In this document: positions 23,893-33,622 of the stretch, piece after piece
Numbering within the stretch: position 1 is the stretch's first letter
How the letters are laid out: every line of letters starts with the position of its first letter
Origin: Rotaria sordida
Taxonomy: Eukaryota; Rotifera; Eurotatoria; Philodinida; Philodinidae
Reading direction: 5' to 3'
NCBI GenBank assembly: GCA_905250125.1
Contig: CAJNOL010000024.1
Coordinates: 72,859-136,858 of the forward strand
DNA length: 64,000 nucleotides
Program-made: the position numbers and the translations under genes
The notes under the pieces: generated by a model
Told to the model about the DNA's origin: nothing
Databases searched by the model: none
Seen by the model: the letters and a program-made list of their open reading frames with translations, nothing else

Positions 23893-25328
23893 ATATAAAC
23901 TAGCGGAAGTACCCGATGTTGGTTGAAATAATTTGATAATACATACTTGACATATTAGAAAACGACATCGTTATGATCTCCTATCAGTTATCGGGCTTCG
24001 ATATCGCGAAATGTGTTCAGATCACTTTTCCTTTTCAATTGTTGCTTTCGTCATTTTTAACTTTTAAAAATGTTTTCATCCTTTTCGATGTTCTTTTTGT
24101 TTGATCGACTACTTTTATTAGGAAAAGACTGTGTCTAATGAAATACAATTCTTATTGCAAAGCTGTTTGATACACAATGTTCTTGGTTTTCGCATCAGGT
24201 GCAAAAACATACAAATTCTTCCCAGTTCCAACTCTTGAGCATGCTACGTAAAATTGGCCATGAGAAAGGCAAGGAGTTTCTAGATTATCTTCCTTTCCTT
24301 GTCTGTCACGCCAATCTCGTCTCAATTTTTCTCTAGACTAAGGGGTATGCCATGGAAAGTTTGATGGCGCTAGTTATTAGCGAAACCAAATGCACAAAGA
24401 ACAGACAGACAAACATTGTTGTTTATATAAACAGAAGAAGATACTCGCTTCCATACCCTACTTGTATTCAGTGCTTGAATCCCTAATCCGAACTCATTGC
24501 CTCTAGAAGCCCTTACCTAACTTTTCTCCTGAAAACGCAATTTTGATTAGCTTGTTTCTTAGCAGCTGAATCCCCATGAGTTTTCGGACAACCAATCAGA
24601 TTTCAAGGCAACCGGACCTCAGATTCAAACTCATCGCTCTAAAATCCCTCTGCCCCATCATTTCCTTGAATGTATAAGTGTTTGGGTCTATTTTCCTAAG
24701 AGCTGAATTCCTATTGGTTTCCAAACAACCAATCAGATTTCGAGGCGAATGGACCTCGGATTCGAACTCATCACCTCTAAAAACCCCTTGCCTCATCACT
24801 TCCTTGAAAATATAAGTATTTGGATCTGTTTTCTTAAGAGCTGAGTACCTATTGGTTTCCAAACAACCAATCAGATTTCGAGGCAAATGAACCTCAGATT
24901 CGAACTCACCACCTCTAAAAACCCCCTGCCCCATCATTTCCCTGAAATAATAAGTGTTTGGGTCTATTTTCTTAAGAGCTGAATTCCTATTGGTTTCCAA
25001 ACAACCAACCAGATTTCGAGGCAAATGGACACCAGATTCGAACTCACCATCCTCGAAAACCTCTGGTTCCATATTTCTGTGTGTTCACGAAGTGGTACTC
25101 AACAGTACTTCTACAGTACCGAATACTGCAATCTGATTGGTTAGCAATATAGGCAGGTTTTTTCCGGACGAAGGACCAACTTTTTTGAAAAAAAAGTAGA
25201 CGTCGACCTTCCCCTGGGTGAGAGGAACATTCTTGGAAAGTTTGGTTGCATTTGCTCGTACCGTTTGGGAATGCATAGCGAACAGACAAACAAACAAACA
25301 GACAAACATTCTTCTTTATATATATAGA
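23893..25328 (-). mobile_element. Helitron/Helentron-like insertion with PIF1 helicase tail
   Basis: On the minus strand near 24156-24290 the frame reads CLSHGQFYVACSRVGTGKN, LYVFAPDAKTKN and IVYQTALQ then a stop. This is the C-terminal end of the PIF1-like helicase of Helitrons. The outer ends are AT-rich: ATATATATAAACTAGCGGAA on the left and ACAAACATTCTTCTTTATAT on the right. The insertion splits the Pol epsilon similarity cleanly between CIYLY and TYQDNGKLF, at a TATATA target. A second copy of the right-end motif (CAGACAGACAAACATTGTTG) at about 24400 suggests a composite or nested element. Only the helicase tail is present, so the element is non-autonomous or truncated. Confidence 0.78.
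24470..25075. repeat. 138 bp tandem repeat inside the Helentron-like insertion
   Basis: About four units are phased by the motif CAACCAATCAGATTTC or its variants at 24589, 24726, 24864 and 25002, a period of 137-138 bp. The unit is 46 codons, so a minus-strand frame at 24596-25072 reads as a repeated peptide (LIGCLETNR...KKIDPNTY). This probably follows from the period and is not evidence for a gene. Confidence 0.85.
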
Positions 25329-26514
25329 TAGATACATTGTAATGTACCAGATTGTAAATATGTTTGTTCTGATAATGATAAAAATTCTAATTGATTAAAA
25401 TGATATAAATTTGAAAGTATATTTGTACAATGATGTTCTTTATGTAATGAACATATACAATCAAGTACAATAAGTAAATGAAAATCTAAGGGTACATTCA
25501 TTTCATAAACACCTATATTTGGATTACTTAACTCTGTTATTATATATGTATAATAATTAAGAAAATGATTTTCATCTAAACGATATTCACATAAATAATA
25601 AGCTTGTGAACAACGTGATAATAAACGATTAACACGTGTTGAATAATTATTTATTGTACGTTTATAACCAATTGATCGTTGTATTGATTTGAATTGTTCA
25701 TGTGTATTATTATTATTATTATTTTCAATTGATGTACAATAATTAACATAAAATATTCTTGAAATTTTTATTTCAATTTGTACTAATTCATGTTCAACTA
25801 AACATCAAGCTTTAAATATACCTATTTGATCAGTTAATTCATATGATATTATTTGCCATGGATGTGTATGTAAATGTTCAGCTGCACGACGTATATATGT
25901 ATCCATTTTACCATCGGTTGAAGGTTTTTATTTTGTTGTTAATTGAATTTTATCTGATATAATTGATGATTGATGTCATTGTTCATGTTGTATATTCCAT
26001 TTATGTTTTTGATAATTAAACCATTTAATATATTGATTTGTTATTTGATCAAATGATGGTGGTGGACCAAAAATAATTCTCCATTGATGTGTTATTGTTT
26101 TATCATTTAATTCATCACGTTTACATTTTAATGTTTTTGTTTTTGTTTTGTTTTTATTAATTTTATTGATGATTCAGTTTATTTACCTATATTTTCAATA
26201 TCATTTGTTTGTTAATATTAATTGTTGTTAATTATTATCTATATAAGTTTGTTTATTAATTGAATTAAATACATCAGTTATATATTTTTTGTTTATATAA
26301 AGTTTTTTTTTTTCAACTAAACGTTTATGTAACCAATCAGGATGTGGAACACGTGATACTGGATTACGAATATTTTGTAAAGCAGCTGGAATAGTTATTA
26401 TTTTTTGTATACAACTATTAAAATGATCAATATAATAATTCCAATCAAGAATTTCACGTATATCCAAATTATCAACAATTGATAAACGTAACAATTTCAT
26501 TCTATTCAGCAAAA

Positions 26515-26705
26515 AGAACTGATTTGCGTGTATTTACACATTGTTCTTGATCTTTTTCGTTAGCCGTAAAAGTTTTGTGTCCTATAGATATAGGGGACTA
26601 TCCTAGGAATAAGACAAGTTGGCTACCGGCAGCCCAAGGGCGCCTCCCTTTGCTAGCATGAGCATTAGGACCCCGTAGCTATTTGAAATAGCTCCGGCAG
26701 GCGGA
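26515..26705. mobile_element. GC-rich insertion in the Pol epsilon remnant
   Basis: The Pol epsilon reading is interrupted after RNHYLRKWLR and resumes at [15 protein letters not shown]. The intervening sequence of about 190 bp is clearly richer in G+C than its surroundings and has hairpin-forming runs (GGCTACCGGCAGCCC, CTATAGATATAG). No coding sequence, tRNA B box or terminal repeats are recognised. Its identity is unknown. Confidence 0.5.
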
Positions 26706-27039
26706 CGTAACCATTTACGTAAATAATGATTACGTATAGATTGTTCTCATTGAAATATAGCTAATGGAATAGTACGTTCAGTAATAGGTGCATCACGTGG
26801 TACATTAGCTATAACAAAACGACAATAAAGACCTTTATCTTTAATAATATCTTCACCAAGAAATTCAGCAAGTCTAAAAAAAAAACAAAAAAAAATTTTC
26901 AATGAATTATTCAGACTTATATAATTAATAGTATACATTCAAGTTGATCTAGCAAAGATTTATTTATGAGGAACAAGTTGAGGTAATAGCTCGCGTTTGC
27001 GATGAGACCACAGTCATTACATAGGGTCTACTGAGACTA

Positions 27040-27425
27040 GAAAAAACCTAGAAGGATTCTTTTCCATACGCTGCTCTTTTTAAGTTATGGCCATTACACT
27101 GGCCTTTTACCTTTGGAACGGTATATAAAACAAAACCTGAAAAACGAATTTTGGCCTAAAACTTTACCTATAGACAGCTGTTGGAGTCATTAGAATCTCC
27201 TAAAAATTTCAGCCAAAAAATAGTGCTCTCTTCTTGGGATATGAAATTCACAAAAAACAATGATATTCCACCAAAAATACAAAAAAATCTAGTCTTTTTT
27301 GCTATGGGCAAAGTTTTAGGCCAAAATTCGTTTGTTCGGCTTTTTATGAATATCGTTCCCTTGATAGAAAATCTAGTACAACAGTCATAACTGCAAGTTG
27401 GCCGCAAGATTTCATCTCTTCGTTA
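27040..27425. mobile_element. Foldback element in the remaining Pol epsilon intron
   Basis: The intron 26876-27803 is long and holds an imperfect palindrome. GAATTTTGGCCTAAAACTTT on the left pairs with AAAGTTTTAGGCCAAAATTC on the right. It carries the motif AATTTCAGCCAAAAAATAG shared with other foldbacks here. There is no transposase, and the ends are not sharply defined. Confidence 0.6.
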
Positions 27426-28447
27426 GTACTTTTCACGAGATTTAATCTATTTGCGATTGATTGGATGATCTGATATATGGGTCAGAGATAAGACCGGTTC
27501 AGCTTCAAAAAACATGAATCGATCCCATCTCTGACATGAGTGAGAATTAGTCAAAATGGAATATGAACATCTTATTTTTGACTTTGATTCTTTAAAAGCA
27601 CTAATTCTTTTTTTTGTTTTGAGTAAGTTCTTTTATTCATTCATGAACATATGAGAAAGTATTAGCTCTTTTAATTAGAGCCTGTCGGATTGGTCTTGTA
27701 CAAATCCGACGGGACATGCTTCAAAAGTAGCAGCCAATGATGATTTGATGATATTAGGATCATCGTTAAGATTATCTGAATAATGCGTTAAGTAATTTTA
27801 CCTTTTAGCTGTCGAAATTGATGTTGATTTTTGTTCTCCATAATCTGATAACATCCTTGACATAGTTCTTCGTTCTGATATTAATTTAAATAATTCTTTA
27901 TCTGATATATCTTTTGCATGTGAATATAACATATCAAGCCAATAATCAGCAATAGTTGCAACATGATTCTAACATTCTTCAAGTATTGTTCCTTTAAGAA
28001 ATGCTTCAAAAACACTTGCTTGAAATATTTTTATTAATTGTAATTCACCATTAGGTTTTACTTCAAAACCTTTTAATTCAGCTATAGTACCATCCATATT
28101 AAATATACAATAACGTTTTTCTTTATACGTTTTCCTTCTTCTTTTGATGCTGGTAATATCATAGCTAAATAAGAACCATAAATTTAAAAAAAAATTGAAT
28201 TTTCTAAACAAATTTCATAAATGTGTTTATCTTTATCAACTAATTCATGATATTGATCATTTGTATAATGATCTTTAATGATTAAATTTAATAAACTACA
28301 TGGATAAGATATAATAAATTTTGGACGTGATGGATCACGTATTATTAATTCATAATTTTCAGGAAATGCTGCTGGTAATACACACCATATATCATCTTAA
28401 ATAAAAAAAAAGTAATTTGTATGAAATCTATTGATTCGTTAATATTA

Positions 28448-29034
28448 ACTAATATCGGTTTCAAAATAAAAAAAAAGGTGAGTATTTTTAGAATAACTTT
28501 TGATAGGAACAAGATAGGGAGCTGCGGTTCTCACCGTTGGAAAGAGGCGATGAAACTGCATCGATTCGTATATTTCAGATTTTTTCTGACAAGTATTTTA
28601 AAGGTCTTCCCAAGAAGTTTTTTAAAGACTCAAAGATTTTACACGTAGAAGAAATTGATTTTTTATTAAAAACTAAGGAAAAAAAAGGATTTTTTCGTTA
28701 AAAATTGACCGACAACACACAGTAACGTGTTCATAACTCATGATTAGCTAAAGATAATAACGTCGGGCTTGTATAGCTGATAGGTCTTTAGTTAGTGATT
28801 CTAGTGCCCTCCTGAAAATTAAAAGTCCATAATATTTACATTATATAACGCTTTGTCTTTTAAAAAGTTGTCGAGGAACCCTTAAAATACTTGTCAGAAA
28901 AAATCTGAAATCTACGAATCGATGCAGTTTCATCGCCTCTTTCCAACGGTGAGAACCGCAGCTCCCTATCTTGTTTTTATCAAAAGTTATTCTAAAAATA
29001 CTCACCCTTTTTTGATTTTGAAACCGATATTAGT
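28448..29034. mobile_element. 587 bp MITE with long, nearly identical inverted repeats
   Basis: The ends are ACTAATATCGGTTTCAAAA and its exact reverse complement. The arms of about 200 bp pair almost perfectly (for example AGATAGGGAGCTGCGGTTCT on the left and AGAACCGCAGCTCCCTATCT on the right). The flanks are TTA on both sides, a possible short target duplication. It has no coding capacity. High arm identity implies a recent insertion or gene conversion between arms. It lies at the 5' truncation point of the Pol epsilon remnant. Confidence 0.85.
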
Positions 29035-29282
29035 TTATGATTGTCAGTCCGATTGAACGAACACGTCAGGTTATTATTTATTGTCTGCCTGTTTGCAGAC
29101 TGTTATTTGCGAAAGAGAGGAAACAAAATTGAATATAACCGTCGGCCAACGAGTATGTTTATAATATATAAAGGTGTTTTTTTTCTTTAAACGACATTGA
29201 TCATTGGAAAAAAAAAGTCGTATATCGATTATATGTTTTATAAATATACTTGTTTCGTTATTTTCATCGATAGATTTTATCA

Positions 29283-29927
29283 ATGTTGTTGAAAAATGAA
29301 ACATTCCTACCATTACAAGTTGGATTGTCCTCAACTAACGACAAACAAATATCATGCACTGTTGACATACGATCGTGGTTAGTGACTCATTCCATGGTTA
29401 CATGTTTAATTCACCTTTTTTTTCTCTACATTTATTCTGCTGTGGTGTCTTTCTGTATAATTTTTTACGTATTGTTTCCTTCTTTTCGCAGTTTCATTCG
29501 TGTCATTCAGGAAAATCTTCGACTCAGGTCATATGAACTAGAAGAAAGATATGTATACTGGATTATTATATTGATAAAAGAAATGGTACTGGTATTCGTT
29601 TATGTCCTATTCGCATTTTTCTGTAAATCGTTCAGATTGGTCAATAACGATTCTTCTATAATATATATATACTTTCGTCGCTGGCTAATCGAAGCTTCAT
29701 TTTTGCCAGTTCTTTTTGTTGGCACTTGTTTTATGTACTATGTTAGTTGTACCTATGAAATTTTCGACGAATATCAATCAATTTACGTCGTCGCAATCAT
29801 GCTCAAAGTGCCACTATTCTTCTTGATGCGTTATGCCGAATGTCAACATGATTTTTTTCTCAATAGACTTGAAGCTTATATTGTTAGTGCAATATGTGAA
29901 TTGCGGTCAGAACGAAATATCTTTTAG
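29283..29927 (+). CDS. Orphan integral membrane ORF (214 aa), unidentified
   Basis: This long uninterrupted frame has three to four hydrophobic segments: THSMVTCLIHLFFLYIYSAV (extending to FYVLF), VYWIIILIKEMVLVFVYVLF, FLPVLFVGTCFMYYVSC, and a weaker VVAIMLKVPLFFLM. Charged loops alternate with them. The C-terminus is polar (ICELRSERNIF). I recognise no family. It could be a single-exon gene, a remnant of a multi-pass receptor or transporter, or part of a mobile element. The length is well above chance for this composition, but the evidence is only the frame itself. Confidence 0.45.
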   Translation: MLLKNETFLPLQVGLSSTNDKQISCTVDIRSWLVTHSMVTCLIHLFFLYIYSAVVSFCIIFYVLFPSFRSFIRVIQENLRLRSYELEERYVYWIIILIKEMVLVFVYVLFAFFCKSFRLVNNDSSIIYIYFRRWLIEASFLPVLFVGTCFMYYVSCTYEIFDEYQSIYVVAIMLKVPLFFLMRYAECQHDFFLNRLEAYIVSAICELRSERNIF

Positions 29928-31816
29928 AAATTTGCTAAATAAAAGAATAGTTCGGTTCTTGTCCTTATATATGTTCATGAATCATCTTTACCAGAATTAG
30001 AATAAATTCAATATGATCATATGACATAAATTTGATTAACACATTTCACAATTGAACAATTATCGAAAAAATTTTTAAAAAAACTTGTGATATCATAATG
30101 TCATTTTCTATTTGATTCAGCTAAGTAAAGTCTGTTGCATAAAAGTATAATCAATAAATATTTCAACTGATTTTTAATGAGATATTGCTAATAGAGATCA
30201 AATGATAGTGTTATGAAAAACACTGATTAAGATGAGTGCTAATTTGTTTTTATTAAACTATTCAGGTAATTGTCTGTATTCTATGCAGATGTTTAGACAA
30301 ATTTTTCGTTTTTGGCCTCAAAGCGAGTGATCGAATTGAATGTGAATTAATTCATGTGATTTGTGTTACTACATAGAAACAGACAGCAATCATATCTCTT
30401 AGTTCACTTTTAATTCGACAAGTTCCTTTGTGGTTATGGCTTTTCACTTGATTAATTCACCTTTATTCAGTGTCAACTGGAAATTTTTGTTAATGAACTT
30501 TCGTTTAGCTAATGTTGAAATTTGACATTCGTTTCGAATATATTTTGTTTAGATTGTATTAAATGTTCCATAGTTTATTAGATCACTCAATCAGTGTGAT
30601 TGACTTTGTTCGTTTTGTTGTTATACATTCTACAATCATATACAACAAAATTCTCTTTTCGTTTTATTCTTATGTTAAACAAACTCAATGAAGTTTTTTC
30701 TTCTCTGATAGTAGATGATATAAATGAGCTAATATAAGAATTATGAATAAGAAAATATATACAAGAAGTCATGATGATACACAACGTAATTGAATAATCA
30801 TTTTACCATACATTCTTCAATGAGTTTTCAAAATAAAACGACGTTTCTGAAAAGTAACACCTAATAAAAGTGTTATATTAGAAAAGAAAATAGTTAATGT
30901 TGGAATGATTATATTAACTATTGTCTAATACATTGACAATTTATTATTATCACAATAACATGGATAGGAACATCGATCTTTTTTTTATGTCTTTTCAAAT
31001 TTGTAAATCATCGATCATGAAATGCTGTTCTATTGAACAGCCAAAACAGCTAACGATCGAGAAGCACGATTGAAGTTGAGTACTCAAGTTCTCGAACACA
31101 TCAAAATCGATCTTACTCATTCAAAGTTTTTATATAGGTTTTCGTATATTCTACGTCGATCTATCTAATTTTTTTTTTAATAATTATCCGAAAAAACAGA
31201 AGCTACCAGTAAAAAGTCAATGTATTTTGTGCAAAAATATCTTAAAAAGGTTATTTTATGTCTTTTAATATTTCGAACGCTATTTTATCTTGAACAATAA
31301 TGGAAGCATTATTAGCATAAAAAGAATAGTGGCAGTCTAAACATTATTACTTTGATGTTCTAAATCAATATTTCCAAATACGAAACAAAATTTTAGATTT
31401 GGGAAATTTTTATGAAAATTCATGTCTGTGCGTTACTTAATGTTTTATCAATAGCTCGCTCATTTTTTTTTGTGTATGTATCTTTTGTTTTCATGAAAAA
31501 GATAGCCCTGACTTTCAGCTACAAAACCCTCTCTCATAAAATTCATTAACATGAAGTGATTTACAGAATTTATCATTTCTTTTCCACCCACCAAAAACCG
31601 AGGACCTTCTTTTTCTGTGTGTTATCCACGAGTATTTTAATCATAAAATCCAAACAACTAAAGAGTTGAGGTTCAAACTGTCAAATATTATGGATTTTGT
31701 TCACTTACATATTTGTTAACAATTACAAATCTTTCCCTCTTACCATTCTCTAGATAAATTCGTTCTAAGTTGAAAAAACATCTGTGCGTTATCTGTGTTT
31801 TGTATGTGAAGTATAG
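29928..31816. other. Non-coding spacer
   Basis: I see no supported gene. The short frames around 30587-30784 and 31688-31948 look random, apart from the start of the SLC25 similarity on the minus strand at about 31850. Confidence 0.45.
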
Positions 31817-31837
31817 TACGAAATGATTTAACTGCAC

Positions 31838-32356
31838 GATTTCAAACAATTTCACATCTATGATCACGTGTTGCGTGATATCGACTTTTAATAACATCAA
31901 ATGGATATGAAACTGTCCATGCAGCAATACCCGTAAAATCATCATCAATTAAACTTAAATAAACAGTCATATCAATTTCTTTGCCTGTTAGAGAAAATTT
32001 ATAACAAAAAATTTCAATGGGAGAAAATAAGCAGCAAATGTCATTGATAAACCACGCATAGTTTCACGCTGAATATCTCGTCTTTTACATGATTTCTTTG
32101 AACAATGAATTGGTTTTTTATATGAATGTGTTAATAAGATAAATAACGTTCTTTGTTGTCCAATATCTTGCATTTGTAAGCGTGTTTTAATAAGTTCAAC
32201 AGGTGAACATATAAGTGCTTGTGTACAATCAGCAATACCATCAGTTATTGCTAATGCAAAATAAATATCAGGATCATTAAATATATTGTTTGAAAGATTT
32301 TCAATAGAAAAAACAATTCGATTTATAATTACAACACCAATCATTGGTGATGACAT
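31838..32356 (-). pseudogene. Decayed SLC25 mitochondrial carrier
   Basis: The upstream piece (32356-32150) reads SSPMIGVVIINRIVFSIENL then ITDGIADCTQALICSPVELI and KTRLQMQDIGQQ, a second carrier repeat with the signature P-x-E-x-x-K. The downstream piece (about 31985-31840) reads TGIAAWTVSYPFDVIKSRYH, the third carrier repeat with P-x-D-x-x-K-S-R. Between them the reading shifts frame and the sequence is shortened, and the first repeat is missing upstream. The pattern fits the carnitine/amino-acid-like carriers (SLC25A29/45/47/48 group). Known carriers have about 300 residues in three repeats, so this is a broken remnant. Confidence 0.72.
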
Positions 32357-32399
32357 ACCTTTATAAGATTTTAAAAAATTTATTCTAAGTTGTGAACCT

Positions 32400-33622
32400 C
32401 AAAACTATGATTATGTTGATGAAACTAACTTGATTTTTTTTTCGAGATAATGAGAACTTTCTGGTAGAATCTATTAGGAATCGTTTTAAAACAAATCTAT
32501 CACATACATAATTACGTAGAAATACATTTTTTTTTAACATCTGCATTCATATTTCTCTCAGTGACAGAGAATCAGACTGAATTGGAGATTAAAAAAAATC
32601 AATGAAAATTAATGAGAGCTTAGTCAAGCACTGTCGAACGCCAATATATTATAAATTTTATGGTGTTTTTAATAGAATATATATTGATTTTCAACAATAC
32701 TTTCTACAATGTAGAAATATGTTTTTTTTGTCAAACTAAATTTTCCATTGTCGACTAAGTCGAAAGTTTTATAATCTGATAAACGATGATCTTCCTTTGA
32801 GAAGTTACAGGCATCAAAACACACGAAAAAAAAAGTAACTTTTATCAAAAAATCGTTGAAAATCGGCTAAAAAATGAATTTCTTCTTTTTTTTTGTGATA
32901 GATGTAACTTCCCAAAGGACAATCGTAAAAAATGCAGCGACCTCTTATTTTATTAAGAATTTTATGCTCTTTAAAGTGGCATCATCAAAAAACAATTTCC
33001 ACAAACTGTTCAAGAACCTGAAAAAAAACTATTTTGAATTTTGTTCGAAAGCTTGCCATTATAATCTATCGATGAAATGCTGCTATATATAATCTGTTAG
33101 ATAGAGCTCTTCATTGCCTATACAAGAATACAAATTGGATGTGTGAAAACAAATCATTTTGAAGAAAATAATTTATCAAATAGAAAGGTGCTCTAAACGT
33201 TTTGTCGGTCAGTATAGATATATTTGTTATTGGCTTCGTATGGATTGAACTCACAATTGAGAACAAACAAAGAAAACCTGTTAAAATAAGAATTTTCCAT
33301 GAATTTTCAAAGAAAAATATACATACTGTTCTATTTCTATTTCGAATATTATGTCCCTAGTCTCGATCCTGCTCATTGGTCAAGAAAGTTTTAAAGGATC
33401 GTTTGAGGATGGTTAATCTTAATGTTCTTGCCAAGTGTTTTATTCATGATCCTATCTCAAATCCTAGTCATTCCTGTTTTAGAAGATTTCTCATTATTCA
33501 ACAGAATTCTCGTTAAGATTTGTTGAAGTTCTTGCTCGGACACTCTTCCAAAATGGTAATGCACGATCCTAGCAGATGTCGATATGAATAGGAAACAGGA
33601 TTGTTGCTAAGATTTGAGGGAT
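32400..33622. other. Spacer with weak inverted repeats
   Basis: No gene is recognised. CCTTTGAGAAGTTACAGGCAT near 32793 and GATGTAACTTCCCAAAGG near 32905 form an imperfect inverted pair, perhaps an old foldback remnant. Confidence 0.4.

Larger units (their letters stand above)
23610..28395 (-). pseudogene. Decayed fragment of DNA polymerase epsilon catalytic subunit
   Basis: The segments follow Pol epsilon order: [66 protein letters not shown] then [49 protein letters not shown] then [69 protein letters not shown] and IFIGILDNIR. The N-terminal exonuclease and most of the polymerase active site are missing, as is the C-terminal zinc-finger region. In-frame stops lie at 27969-27971, 26747-26749, near 25983 and at 25805-25807, with a one-base frameshift near 28108. 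Splice sites such as the one at 27803/26875 persist. The copy is interrupted by a Helentron fragment, a GC-rich insert and foldback elements. It is non-functional. Confidence 0.92.

Noticed and set aside
24596-25072. 158-codon repeated protein on the minus strand
   Set aside because: The period of 138 bp equals 46 codons and keeps a frame open by itself; there is no start context, splice support or known domain, and it lies inside a mobile element.
26580-26700. tRNA-derived SINE in the GC-rich insert
   Set aside because: No B box (GGTTCGANTCC) or A/B spacing is present, and there is no A-rich or simple-repeat tail.
25805-26749. Possible TGA reassignment, because one TGA stands where Pol epsilon has Trp
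   Set aside because: Other TGA and TAA/TAG stops occur at non-Trp positions in the same remnant, together with a frameshift, and intact genes such as Pol lambda end in TGA.
29074-29334. Minus-strand 86-codon frame upstream of the orphan membrane ORF
   Set aside because: It overlaps the start of the longer plus-strand frame, has AT-driven composition and no recognisable domain.
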